In this document: positions 1 to 8,605 of the stretch, piece after piece
Position numbering within the stretch: position 1 is the first letter of the stretch
How the letters are laid out: every line of letters starts with the position of its first letter
Source of the DNA: Candidatus Baldrarchaeum yapensis
GTDB taxonomy: Archaea > Asgardarchaeota > Baldrarchaeia > Baldrarchaeales > Baldrarchaeaceae
Assembly (NCBI GenBank): GCA_016840465.1
Contig: JAEOSH010000008.1
Span: 1 to 56,980 of the forward strand
Length of the DNA: 56,980 nucleotides
Direction of reading: 5' to 3'
The notes under the pieces: generated by a model
Database searches by the model: none
What the model saw: the letters and a program-made list of their open reading frames with translations, nothing else
What the model was told of the DNA's origin: nothing
Position numbers and translations under genes: made by a program

Positions 1-31
1 TAAATTCAGATGAAGTTGTCAGGTGAGAGGG

Positions 32-1663
32 TTGGCTGAGGAAGTAATCTTCGTCAGGAAGGCTACTGGGCTAGTCAGAGAAGTTGGTCCATTCACAGCA
101 ATGAGCATCGTACTCTGCCACGTTATCGGTGGTGGTATTAACTTTTATTCGGTAAAAGCGTCCGTAACTGCACCTGGTGCTAACATCCACCTAGCATTCA
201 TCATTGCAGGCATTCCAACGCTCTGTCTGGGTCTGGCATTTGCCCTCATGGGCATCATGATGCCAAGAACCGGCGGCGACTACATCTTCGTAACCAGGGT
301 CCTAGACCCAACGGTCGGATTCCTGACCTCTTGGATGTTTTGGTTCACTGAAGCAATATCTTATGGAGTAATCGCATATTTGGACGTTGCATTCTGGGGT
401 CTCGGGGTCTGGATAGTCGGTCTTGCGTTCGGCGACCAGGGCCTTATGGATATAGGAAATTGGCTTATGAAAGCGTGGGATGTAGGATCAGTAGCTGGAC
501 TTGCCATAGGAGCACTTCTAGTAATAATATGGTGGATCATAGGACTGGTCGGTCTCAGAGTTTATGCCGCGATAATGAACATCGTCTTGATAATTCCCGC
601 TATCGGTAGCCTTATAACTCTTGGCCTCTTCGGATCTGCAATGCTCAACCCCGACCTGCCTGTAAAGATGTGGGAATCAAGATTCGGGACGGGATCCGTC
701 GAGAAAGTCTTCCAACTCGCAGAAGAACTGGGATGGGATCCTAACAAATACGCCTATGGTGCAAGCTGGCCAGGAACAATGGCAGCATCAATCGCTGCTA
801 CATGGGCGTTCATAGGATTCACCGCAACGGCCTTCGTAGGATCCGAGGTTAAACACCCAACGAGATCTATGTTAGTTGGTATGTTCGTTGGAACCCTGAT
901 GATCGCTGTTTACTACGTTGCTTTAACATTCATGATGTACGGCGCTTGGAACATTAATGGCAAGAACTTCATATCTGCGTACGCCTTCGCCTTCACGGAG
1001 AACTCATCAAAACTCTCCGCGGAGGCCCTCGGTGGGAAGCCTGCACCAATGCCATGCTTGCCACTCTTTGCAGCAATTTTAACGGACAACTTCGCTATAG
1101 CATTCTACGTCGCAATAACAGCGGCCTTCTGGCTGATGAATGACATTCCCGCATTCCTGCTAGTATGTAGTAGAACTGTCTTCGCATGGTCCTTTGATAG
1201 ATTCTTCCCAGAGATCTTTGCTGCCGTTAATGAGAGGTTCCACACACCACACTGGGCGGTGTCCATAAGTAGTATCATTGGAATAATTGGAGTCACCGGA
1301 TGCTATTTACCAATGTTAGGACCATGGTTCATGATGGTTGGGACAACGGTCTTCTGCATATTCAGGTACCTCTTTGATTGTCTCACTGGTATAATGGTAC
1401 CCTTCAAGAGACCCGAGATTTACGAGCGTGGACTCAAGATCGAGATCGCAGGAATTCCACTGATATCCATTGTTAGCTGGATTGCACTGGTGTTCTGGAG
1501 TTATATCTTCTGGTGGGCATGTTTAGAACTTGACCCGATGACAATCAACACCTACACTGTCTGGATCGCAATCGGTATGCTGATATTCTCAGGGTACTAT
1601 GTGTACAACAGGAAACGTGGAATCGATGTTGCATCGATCTACAGAGAGGTTCCACCAGCTTAA
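32..1663 (+). CDS. APC-superfamily amino acid permease
   Basis: Polytopic inner-membrane protein of about 540 residues with roughly 12 hydrophobic segments. The N-terminal block (PFTAMSIVLCHVIGGGINF) has the glycine-rich first helix of amino acid/polyamine/organocation permeases, which import amino acids by proton or cation coupling. The end (YVYNRKRGIDV) is a typical cytoplasmic tail. A GTG at 23 opens the frame, but AGGTGA at 21-26 overlaps that codon and is well spaced for the TTG at 32, so I place the start at 32. There is a roughly 100-residue loop between the middle helices. The substrate cannot be read from sequence. It seems monocistronic as far as the window shows and is followed by T-rich sequence. 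A second, shorter APC permease lies at 21.8 kb. Confidence 0.85.
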   Translation: MAEEVIFVRKATGLVREVGPFTAMSIVLCHVIGGGINFYSVKASVTAPGANIHLAFIIAGIPTLCLGLAFALMGIMMPRTGGDYIFVTRVLDPTVGFLTSWMFWFTEAISYGVIAYLDVAFWGLGVWIVGLAFGDQGLMDIGNWLMKAWDVGSVAGLAIGALLVIIWWIIGLVGLRVYAAIMNIVLIIPAIGSLITLGLFGSAMLNPDLPVKMWESRFGTGSVEKVFQLAEELGWDPNKYAYGASWPGTMAASIAATWAFIGFTATAFVGSEVKHPTRSMLVGMFVGTLMIAVYYVALTFMMYGAWNINGKNFISAYAFAFTENSSKLSAEALGGKPAPMPCLPLFAAILTDNFAIAFYVAITAAFWLMNDIPAFLLVCSRTVFAWSFDRFFPEIFAAVNERFHTPHWAVSISSIIGIIGVTGCYLPMLGPWFMMVGTTVFCIFRYLFDCLTGIMVPFKRPEIYERGLKIEIAGIPLISIVSWIALVFWSYIFWWACLELDPMTINTYTVWIAIGMLIFSGYYVYNRKRGIDVASIYREVPPA

Positions 1664-2007
1664 ATACAATTCCGCCCCCACAACATAGTTTTTAATTAAC
1701 TTAACCTCAATTTTTATTTTTGAGTTCACTCGTTTTCTGTAGCAAATGAAGTATTATTCTCGGCTTGGGATCCGTTCTGGGAAACATCAACCATTACATT
1801 ATTTGGAACAGATGCTTTACGGGAATATAACTCTCATAATTCTCAAGGCATCCTTTTTTATCAGCAAGTTGCTGTATCTTAACAAAGAGTGCAAGATTTT
1901 AATTATAGCTTTCATCGGGCGTGACGATGATTTAATAAACGTCGTACTTTCCAATATGTTTAACGTCCAACGGAGTGTAGTGATGTTCATATGCGAAGGT
2001 GTTCGAA
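1664..2007. other. intergenic region, T-rich end and short leader
   Basis: About 340 bases without a convincing gene. The first part (about 1688-1722) is rich in T runs and TTAATTAA-like sequence, consistent with transcription termination after the permease. A frame open from 1746 to 2153 on the plus strand has low-complexity, unrecognisable coding and overlaps the better-supported gene that begins near 2008, so I regard it as chance. Confidence 0.4.
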
Positions 2008-2706
2008 TTGCTGAGAAGGCCGCGCCAGCTTATGAAGAAGGTGAAGCAGAAGACGAAACCATTAGACAAGTTGAGATGTTTGAGTTCGCTGATCTCAATG
2101 ATAGATTCCTACAGAGCGATGGTCCTCGTGGCCCCAGAGAAGGTCGAGTATAGAGCAGCGGAAAGTGGAATACCAGGGATAAGAAGCGAGGTCCGTGGGG
2201 TTATGCATGACATTAATAGAATAGTAAAGGCGATAAGAGCAGAGAGGAAATTGTACAATTTAATAAGACTATCATTGGTTCTTAAAATAGCAGCAGCGGC
2301 TCCATTGGTTGCGCTTCTTATAATATTGTTAATAGGCTGGCAGGGTGGTCAGACCCACTTGCTGAGGATTTTTACGATATTTCCGCTAATGGTATTATTC
2401 ATTGTAGTTCTTCCAAACGCGTTCCTAATATTTGATTACTTTGTTCGGATGCGTATAGCGGAGTTTAAGGGAAAAAAAGTAAGAGGAGTCCAGAGAAGTG
2501 TCGAGAGATTAAGAGATACAGCACAGAGGCTAATCTTCAAGTTAAATATCTTAACGGAGAGATGGGGAGTCGACCCGGAAAAAGTAACAATAAGATTATA
2601 TCACTCGGATTATGATGGCATTTTGATAAAGAAGAAGCCGTCCTTTTTACTTCCATATTACGTTGCAGTTCCCGTACTAGGTGGAGAAAGTGAAGAGGAG
2701 GCATGA
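2008..2706 (+). CDS. two-TM membrane protein of unknown function
   Basis: About 232 residues. A basic N-terminal part with helical sequence is followed by two hydrophobic segments at roughly residues 90-112 and 122-145, and then by a basic, probably cytoplasmic domain with coiled helices (RSVERLRDTAQRLIF). No family recognised. The start is uncertain: GTG at 1999 is possible, but AAGGTG at 1996-2001 is better spaced for the TTG at 2008. The 3' end overlaps the next gene by about 17 bases, so the two are probably translationally coupled. The arrangement (helical N-part, two TM helices with a VVLP motif at the second, helical C-part) resembles the protein encoded at 18176-19057, but similarity is weak and relatedness is only a guess. 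Confidence 0.7.
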   Translation: MLRRPRQLMKKVKQKTKPLDKLRCLSSLISMIDSYRAMVLVAPEKVEYRAAESGIPGIRSEVRGVMHDINRIVKAIRAERKLYNLIRLSLVLKIAAAAPLVALLIILLIGWQGGQTHLLRIFTIFPLMVLFIVVLPNAFLIFDYFVRMRIAEFKGKKVRGVQRSVERLRDTAQRLIFKLNILTERWGVDPEKVTIRLYHSDYDGILIKKKPSFLLPYYVAVPVLGGESEEEA

Positions 2707-3565
2707 ACATTTACTAGAACCCGAAGTACCGTACGAAGAGGAGGATGAATTGAAATTCGAAGAGGAGGAAAAAAGAGCAATGGTATTAATAGACCTAGGC
2801 CACGATGAACTTTTTGCAACGGGTATTGGCAGAATGCCGGGAATAATCGCGGGGGTTGTAGCGGGGGGGAGACCTTTCGTTAATTGGTTGATACACCATA
2901 GAGATTATGAGGTTGCCTTAACTGAACATCGTCTATCTAGGTCGTTGCTATCTGACTGGGACATTCTCCTTATAATAAATCCATCAGGAGATAAAGAGTT
3001 CTTTCCCGAGGAAGTGGACGCAATATTAGAATGGGTGAAAGGAGGAGGTTGTTTGCTATTTGCGAGGCCAATCGGAAAAAACATGTTAGAGTCCTTCACG
3101 AGGAAAATAGGGCTCATATTCACCCGCAGGAAACTCTCCCAACCTTACTTTTTTGCCGATATTAACGACAGGATAATGAAGCAAGATCCCGAGGCATACG
3201 GTAAGATCAAAGAATTACTGAATGAGCATTTCATAAATAAGGGAGTGCCTGTTGTTGCCGAGGGCCCGTATAAGTCGAAATTGTACCCCTACGCCATAGA
3301 GGTGGATGATAACTGGAAGGTCATAGGAGTTGGAATTGGAGAGAGGGGAAATCCTGAGGTTGTTGCTGCAGTTAGGGAGTTTGGAAACGGTGCAATAGTT
3401 GCCCTAGGGATGATGTACATATTTTATACTTGGAACTTCTGGTTACGAAATGAAAAGTATGAAAGGGATCCACGTGCAACTCTCAGAACGGTTACGTTCT
3501 TTAATAGAATCTTTGACTATTTTGACATAATCGTCGAAAGGAAAAAAGCGAAACAACGTGAGTGA
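2690..3565 (+). CDS. cytosolic protein with GATase-like/DUF4350-like fold
   Basis: About 291 residues with an acidic N-terminus and no membrane segment. The middle contains a beta-strand, LLIINPSGDKEF, then PEEVDAILEWVKGGGCLLF. This is the pattern of the class I glutamine amidotransferase-like (DUF4350/GldG-type) fold, in which a strand ending in NP is followed by a helix with W-V-x-x-G-G. A catalytic Cys-His pair is not evident, so it is more likely a binding than an enzymatic domain. The start is GTG 2690, preceded by AGGTGG at 2678-2683; GTG 2681 is an in-frame alternative. It overlaps the two-TM gene, suggesting a membrane-associated two-component complex. The name of the fold is an inference from one motif region. 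Confidence 0.6.
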   Translation: MKRRHEHLLEPEVPYEEEDELKFEEEEKRAMVLIDLGHDELFATGIGRMPGIIAGVVAGGRPFVNWLIHHRDYEVALTEHRLSRSLLSDWDILLIINPSGDKEFFPEEVDAILEWVKGGGCLLFARPIGKNMLESFTRKIGLIFTRRKLSQPYFFADINDRIMKQDPEAYGKIKELLNEHFINKGVPVVAEGPYKSKLYPYAIEVDDNWKVIGVGIGERGNPEVVAAVREFGNGAIVALGMMYIFYTWNFWLRNEKYERDPRATLRTVTFFNRIFDYFDIIVERKKAKQRE

Positions 3566-3998
3566 TAGGAAGAATAAAACATCATCCGTTTTTTCAAGAC
3601 ATAATTTGACAATAATCTCTTTTTCATCTTTGTAAAATTACGATCCTAGTTTTTATGTACACATCATCATCATTTTGCTTCTATTCGTTTCTTAGCATGC
3701 TTTTGCGAAACCGAGTCATCATAGAAGCACATCTTTGCAAGATCTCTATAAGAACGATTGAGAAGCATAAGAGTGATGGCTCAACTTTATTGCCTAGATT
3801 GATGAAATATGAGATGGTTGGTGGGTGATATGGATGGATCTGAACATTATGTTTTGACAGAAAAGGAGACCAGCAAATCTCCGATTAAAAATACAAAAGA
3901 GGGATTCGATGGCATCCAAAAAATCAATTCTGACTTTTACGAGGAAGAAAATACTATTTGAGTGGTACATAGGACAATTTTGAAGCGAGGCGAGTAAT
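3566..3998. other. intergenic region
   Basis: Around 430 bases between two plus-strand genes. It contains AT-rich sequence with short T runs just after the upstream stop and one short open frame (listed separately). No tRNA, repeat or recognisable pseudogene was seen. Confidence 0.35.
3830..3961 (+). CDS. possible small protein (43 aa), hypothetical
   Basis: An open frame of 43 codons starts at ATG 3830 (or ATG 3809, giving 50 codons) and ends in TGA at 3959-3961, 37 bases before the aminotransferase start. The product is polar and charged (MDGSEHYVLTEKETSKSP at its start) with an acidic end (YEEENTI). GGTGA lies directly before the 3830 start, closer than usual in this genome. There is no recognisable family. 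It could be a small acidic protein or a chance frame. Confidence 0.2.
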   Translation: MDGSEHYVLTEKETSKSPIKNTKEGFDGIQKINSDFYEEENTI

Positions 3999-5126
3999 TT
4001 GGGGAAAGTTTCTGCAAAATTTTTCAAAAATCACGTAATATCCACGGAATATTACATGGAAGACGAAATACGTCGTTACGGTGCTAAGGTACTGAGCTTA
4101 GTGTGGTGCAGTAGAGATTTTGCTAGAATGATGGGAAATGAGAACCCTTACGGTCCCTCGTCTAAGGTTATAGAGGCAATAAAGCGATCAATTCATGAAA
4201 TCTATAGGTACCCTGAGCCCACTTATATTCGTTTGCTGGAAAAACTTTCGGAATACGTGGGTGTAGGAAAAGAAAATATCCTAATAGGCGCCGGCTCAAT
4301 GGAACTCATAGATAGTACTCTCAGAGCGTTCATCGACCCGAATGATGAGGTCGTGCTCTCAGCTCCGACCTACAAACCCTACCTTCTAAGGATAAGGATC
4401 TGCGGCGGAAAACCAGTACTGATACCTATGAGAAGGCTACCTCACGAATTTCGTTACGACGTTGAGGGAATGCTAGAGGCGGTGACTCCTCGCACGAAGG
4501 CTGTAGTGATAATAAATCCTAACAACCCGACGGGCGCGCTCATGGATGGGAAGAGAATAGAGGAATTCCTCGACAAGGAGGTATTGGTAATGGTTGACGA
4601 AGCATATTTTGAATTTTCGGGAAAGACAGTTGCGCATCTTGCACCTGAAAATGAAAATCTGATAGTTCTGAGGTCCATGTCCAAGGCATTCGGCATAGCG
4701 GGCCTAAGAGTTGGTTACGCAATCATGCACCCTAAAGTTGCTGATTATATTCGACGAGTCCAGTTACCATTCCGATTGTCAGAATTGAGCGCTGCGGCCG
4801 CACTCGCCGCACTCGAAGATCTCGATTACATGCGAGAAACTGTAAAGAAGATAGTTGACGAAAGAGAGAGACTATTTGATGAATTGAAGAAGATAAACGG
4901 GCTTCATCCCTACAAGTCCAATGCTAACTTCATACTTGTCGGAGTTAAGCGGAAAGACGTGACAGCAGGTCAACTATCCTCTAAATTGTTGTCGAGAGGA
5001 GTAATTGTGAGGGATTTCACGGGAGCGCCGGGGCTCGAGGACGGCTCCTATTTCAGGGTGAGTGTAAGCACTCCGGAGAATAATGCTAAATTGGTGAATG
5101 CACTAAAGGGAATACTGGGAGAGTGA
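3999..5126 (+). CDS. class I/II PLP aminotransferase, HisC-like
   Basis: A 375-residue fold-type I pyridoxal-phosphate enzyme related to histidinol-phosphate aminotransferase. Visible motifs are NENPYGPS near the N-terminus, INPNNPTGA for substrate/PLP binding, VDEAYFEF for the Asp and Tyr that contact the cofactor, and SMSKAFGIAGLRVGY with the Schiff-base lysine and phosphate-binding arginine. The length matches HisC. No other his genes are nearby; the gene overlaps a sugar kinase by four bases and heads a glycan/sugar-type cluster, so the substrate may be an amino acid or keto-sugar other than histidinol phosphate. The start is TTG 3999 with a GGCGAG-type ribosome site; the first 35 residues are not typical HisC and could be shorter in vivo. 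Confidence 0.85.
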   Translation: MGKVSAKFFKNHVISTEYYMEDEIRRYGAKVLSLVWCSRDFARMMGNENPYGPSSKVIEAIKRSIHEIYRYPEPTYIRLLEKLSEYVGVGKENILIGAGSMELIDSTLRAFIDPNDEVVLSAPTYKPYLLRIRICGGKPVLIPMRRLPHEFRYDVEGMLEAVTPRTKAVVIINPNNPTGALMDGKRIEEFLDKEVLVMVDEAYFEFSGKTVAHLAPENENLIVLRSMSKAFGIAGLRVGYAIMHPKVADYIRRVQLPFRLSELSAAAALAALEDLDYMRETVKKIVDERERLFDELKKINGLHPYKSNANFILVGVKRKDVTAGQLSSKLLSRGVIVRDFTGAPGLEDGSYFRVSVSTPENNAKLVNALKGILGE

Positions 5127-5131
5127 TTGAC

Positions 5132-6670
5132 ATGCCCGAGAAATATCTTCTCGCGTACGACATAGGTACGGGAGGTACGAAAACAACACTCGTGAGCGTG
5201 GATGGAGAAGTTATAGGATCAACGATAAAGGAGTATCCTGTTCATTACCCCCAGCCGGGATGGGCGGAACAGGATCCTGAGGACTGGTGGAAGGCAATAG
5301 TGGAGGGAACACGTGAGGTCTTGCAGAGGACGGGTATCAATCCATCCGACATTGCGGGTATAAGTTTCGATGCTCAGATGATAAATGTCATCCCGGTGGA
5401 TGAAAAAGGCAGGCCACTTCGTCGATCAATAATATGGTTAGACGCAAGAGCGGGCGAGGAGTCTAGGGAATTGGAAGAAATGGTCCCGGTTATTTTGATG
5501 GCAAAGGAAGGTCTTCTTCCCATGACATCAGCGAAGGACGTGATGCCCAAGATTCTGTGGATAAAGAAGCATGAGCCAAAAATATTTGAGAAAGCGCGGA
5601 AATTTGTGGACTGTAAGGATTACATAATTTTTAAGATGACCGGAGAGTTTCATATCGACTGGTCATGCGCTTTTCTCACCGGGATGTTCAACCTCTACAC
5701 GAAGGATTGGTATGATGACATTCTGGAGTACATTGGCATAACGAGAGAGAATCTTCCAAAATTGGCAAAAACGACGGATATCGTCGGAACATTAACCTCC
5801 GAAGCAGCAAAAGAATTAGATCTTGTTGAGGGAATTCCGATAATTTGTGGCACTGGGGACATACAAGCAACGGCACTGGGATCTGGGGCAGTGGGGATCG
5901 GGGAGGCACACGTTTACATAGGATCATCTTCATGGGTCTGTGTACACACGAGTTTTGATATGTATACGCTTGATGCAGAAACAGGTATGGGCACAATACT
6001 GTCGGGAGATCCGTCGAAGTTGATACTTACCGGAGAAATGGAGAGTTCTGGGGCATGCTACAAGTGGTTCAAAGAGAACTTGGCAGCAGAGGAGAGAATT
6101 GAAGCGGAAAAAAGGAATATAAGCGTATATAGGATTTTAGACGAAGAAGCATCGAAAGTACCCCCCGGATCCGACAAACTGATCTTCCTTCCGTGGATGC
6201 TAGGAGAACGCGCACCGCTTCAGGATCATACCGTCCGAGGGGGCTTCATAAACCTAAGTTTGAGGCATACTAGAGCCCACATGGTCAGAGCAATACTCGA
6301 GGGAGTCGCCTACCATTTGAGATGGATTGTCGATTGTATGGAGAGGTTAGGCTTCAAGATACCTCAACTTAACGCGTGTGGAGGTGGCGCGATGAGTCCT
6401 CTCTGGATGCAGATACTCGCGGACGTCATAAACAGACCAATAAGAGTGATACATAAACCACTGGAGGGATCATCCCTCGGGGCTGCTATGATCGGCGCCG
6501 TAGGTCTCGGCATATGTAAGAACTTTGAAGAGGCAGCAGACAGGTTTGTGAAAATAGAAAGGGAATATTTGCCGAGAGAGGAGAATCGCGCAGTGTACGA
6601 CGAACTTTATGAGGCGTTCAAGGAAATATACCGAAGGCTGTACACGCTATTCTATGATCTGAACGAGTAG
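5132..6670 (+). CDS. FGGY-family carbohydrate kinase (xylulokinase-like)
   Basis: About 512 residues, the normal length for FGGY sugar kinases. The N-terminal actin-like nucleotide-binding fold begins YLLAYDIGTGGTKT. The sugar-site region has WLDARAGEE and GTGDIQATALGSGAVG, and the C-terminal half has NACGGGAMSPLWMQILADV and EGSSLGAAMIGAVGLG, both typical of xylulokinase-like members. It should phosphorylate a sugar or polyol with ATP in the cytoplasm; the sugar is not readable. The start is ATG 5132, since GAGTGA upstream is correctly spaced; GTG 5123 would overlap the aminotransferase stop. The following gene begins just past its stop codon. Confidence 0.88.
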   Translation: MPEKYLLAYDIGTGGTKTTLVSVDGEVIGSTIKEYPVHYPQPGWAEQDPEDWWKAIVEGTREVLQRTGINPSDIAGISFDAQMINVIPVDEKGRPLRRSIIWLDARAGEESRELEEMVPVILMAKEGLLPMTSAKDVMPKILWIKKHEPKIFEKARKFVDCKDYIIFKMTGEFHIDWSCAFLTGMFNLYTKDWYDDILEYIGITRENLPKLAKTTDIVGTLTSEAAKELDLVEGIPIICGTGDIQATALGSGAVGIGEAHVYIGSSSWVCVHTSFDMYTLDAETGMGTILSGDPSKLILTGEMESSGACYKWFKENLAAEERIEAEKRNISVYRILDEEASKVPPGSDKLIFLPWMLGERAPLQDHTVRGGFINLSLRHTRAHMVRAILEGVAYHLRWIVDCMERLGFKIPQLNACGGGAMSPLWMQILADVINRPIRVIHKPLEGSSLGAAMIGAVGLGICKNFEEAADRFVKIEREYLPREENRAVYDELYEAFKEIYRRLYTLFYDLNE

Positions 6671-6679
6671 GTGTCTATA

Positions 6680-7231
6680 ATGCCTATTTACGAGTTCAGA
6701 GGTAAAAAACCGAAGATTGACAAGACGGCGTTTGTACATCCCGATGCGGTGATAATAGGGGATGTGGTGATAGGCTCTAAGGTGTTCATAGCTCCATGCG
6801 CCGTTTTAAGGGGAGATAACAATAGAATAACGATAGGAGAATGTAGCAACGTTCAGGATAATGTTGTGATACATACAGAGCCTGAATTTGAAACAATAAT
6901 TGGAAGGTACGTGAATATAGGACATGGCGCTGTGATACATGCTCACATTATCGAGGATTACGTAGCAATAGGAATGAATGCCGTTCTTGACTACAAATCG
7001 ATAGTAAGAAGGGGCGCAATCGTTGGAAACGGCGCCGTTGTGACGGCATTTGAAGAAGTGCCGGAAGACACAATAGTCGTAGGAGTCCCGGCTCGTCCGC
7101 TGAGGAAGGTAAAGGGCGACGACGATCCGGCAAGAGCAAAGATAAGAGAGTTCGTAAACCGGTATCTCAAATTTACTGAGGAGTACAGGAAGTATTTACG
7201 TCAGGTGCGGTTAGAAGAAGTAACCGTCTAG
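6680..7231 (+). CDS. gamma-class carbonic anhydrase-like hexapeptide protein
   Basis: About 183 residues with left-handed beta-helix repeats (VIIGDVVIGSKVFIAP, GRYVNIGHGAVIHAH), then a C-terminal helix. The three histidines expected as zinc ligands at trimer interfaces are present: one in VVIHTE and two in IGHGAVIHAH. The family includes real carbonic anhydrases (Cam/CamH) and inactive or acyl-transfer homologues. I do not see the acidic loop of Cam, so CamH/YrdA-like is the better description. The start is ATG 6680, with TAGGTG 5 bases before; GTG 6671 overlaps that site. It is tightly spaced with the sugar kinase upstream and the flavoprotein downstream. Confidence 0.85.
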   Translation: MPIYEFRGKKPKIDKTAFVHPDAVIIGDVVIGSKVFIAPCAVLRGDNNRITIGECSNVQDNVVIHTEPEFETIIGRYVNIGHGAVIHAHIIEDYVAIGMNAVLDYKSIVRRGAIVGNGAVVTAFEEVPEDTIVVGVPARPLRKVKGDDDPARAKIREFVNRYLKFTEEYRKYLRQVRLEEVTV

Positions 7232-7250
7232 GCAAATCGGTGCATAGTAT

Positions 7251-8594
7251 ATGAAGAAGGTTGCAGTGCTGGGTGGGGGTTTAGCAGGCACATACCTCTC
7301 ATTGAAACTAAAAGAGCGTTTTCCTGGAATCGAAGTTATAGTGTTCGAAAAGGAGAAAAACCCGTCGGGCCTTCTGAGAACAGAGATTATAAATGGGCAC
7401 GTCTTCGACACGGGCGGTTCTCATATTATTTTTTCAAGAAATAGAGAAATACTATCGGAAATGTTAAGCTATCTCGGAAATAACATTGTGAGACACAAAC
7501 GTGACACGAGAATCCTTATAGACGGAGAATTTGTGAAATATCCTCTCGAAAATCACATTTATATGCTAAAACCCGAGGATAGGGCAGAAGCGGTAATAGG
7601 ATTTGTAAGAGTATTATTAAAGAGAGCCAAAATGCCGAAATGGCACCCAAAGAACTTATTGGAATGGATAACAATGTTCTTCGGAGATGGAATGGCGAAC
7701 CTGTACCTAATACCGTATAATGAGAAAATATGGAAGCGGAGGCTCACCGAAATCTCAGCAGATTGGGTGTACAAACCGGGGCGACTTCCCATACCCCACT
7801 GGGAGGATGTCTTAAAGGCCGCGGTTGGCATACCTACTGAAGGCTACGTCGAACAATCCACTTTTTACTACCCCAAAACTGGCGGAATACAAGCGTTCTA
7901 CGAGGGCATTAGGAAAAGGGCAGAACATCAGGGAGTTAAGTTTCTAAACAGTACCTACGTGAGAGAAATAAAAGAAAGAAACGGCAAATGGGCAATTAAC
8001 GGCAAATACGTTGTTGATAAAGTGTTTTCAACCATACCATTAGCAGAGCTTACCTATGCGCTTGACGCTCCTGATGATGTTATTAAAGCAGCACAAGATC
8101 TCGACTATAACCAGTTACTCGTAATAGGCGTTGCTCTAAAAAGGCAGACTCCTCATAGTTACCACTGGGTCTACGTTCCCGATAGAAAGATAATATTTCA
8201 CCGATATGCCTACATAAGCAATTATTCTCCTGAAAACTCCCCACCTGGTAGAGGAAGTATACTCATAGAGGTAACGATACCGAGAACCCGAAAACTGACG
8301 GATGAAGACGTCTTGAATATTAAAGAGCAGGCCATAGAGGGGCTTATAGATTTAGAGATCATAAAACCGAGTGACATAGCATTTGTAAAATGTTGGTATA
8401 ACAAATACGGCTACCCTGTGTACACATTAGGACATGAGAGAGCGCGTTCAAAGGTTTTCGATTATCTGGAAAGTATCGGGATAGAGAGTGTCGGCAGATG
8501 GGGCTCGTGGCACTATTGGAATATGGATCGAGTATTAATGGCGGTGAGGGAACTATTAAGCAGAGTATCGTCCAATTTGCATGAGCAGGAATGA
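7251..8594 (+). CDS. FAD-dependent oxidoreductase, UDP-galactopyranose mutase/HemG-like
   Basis: A 447-residue protein with an N-terminal Rossmann FAD-binding motif VAVLGGGLAG and an adjacent FEKEKNPSGLLRTE stretch as in the amine-oxidase/protoporphyrinogen-oxidase/UDP-galactopyranose-mutase group. YNEKIWKR and the closing WGSWHYWNMDRVLMA are characteristic of members found in glycan clusters. It overlaps the downstream glycosyltransferase frame by four bases. The context of sugar kinase and two glycosyltransferases favours a nucleotide-sugar or glycan redox/isomerisation step over haem synthesis, but that is inference. The start is ATG 7251 with CGGTG upstream. Confidence 0.8.
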   Translation: MKKVAVLGGGLAGTYLSLKLKERFPGIEVIVFEKEKNPSGLLRTEIINGHVFDTGGSHIIFSRNREILSEMLSYLGNNIVRHKRDTRILIDGEFVKYPLENHIYMLKPEDRAEAVIGFVRVLLKRAKMPKWHPKNLLEWITMFFGDGMANLYLIPYNEKIWKRRLTEISADWVYKPGRLPIPHWEDVLKAAVGIPTEGYVEQSTFYYPKTGGIQAFYEGIRKRAEHQGVKFLNSTYVREIKERNGKWAINGKYVVDKVFSTIPLAELTYALDAPDDVIKAAQDLDYNQLLVIGVALKRQTPHSYHWVYVPDRKIIFHRYAYISNYSPENSPPGRGSILIEVTIPRTRKLTDEDVLNIKEQAIEGLIDLEIIKPSDIAFVKCWYNKYGYPVYTLGHERARSKVFDYLESIGIESVGRWGSWHYWNMDRVLMAVRELLSRVSSNLHEQE

Positions 8595-8605
8595 TGGTGG
8601 TAGTC

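Noticed and set aside
1746-2153. 135-codon plus-strand frame before the two-TM gene
   Set aside because: No recognisable motif, no ribosome site, and it overlaps the gene starting near 2008 whose product has clear TM helices.
3999-5126. Assigning the aminotransferase firmly as hisC
   Set aside because: The motifs fit HisC, but there is no histidine-biosynthesis neighbour and the N-terminus is atypical, so substrate is left open.
7251-8594. Calling the flavoprotein protoporphyrinogen oxidase
   Set aside because: The fold family fits, but no haem gene is near and the context is glycan-related.
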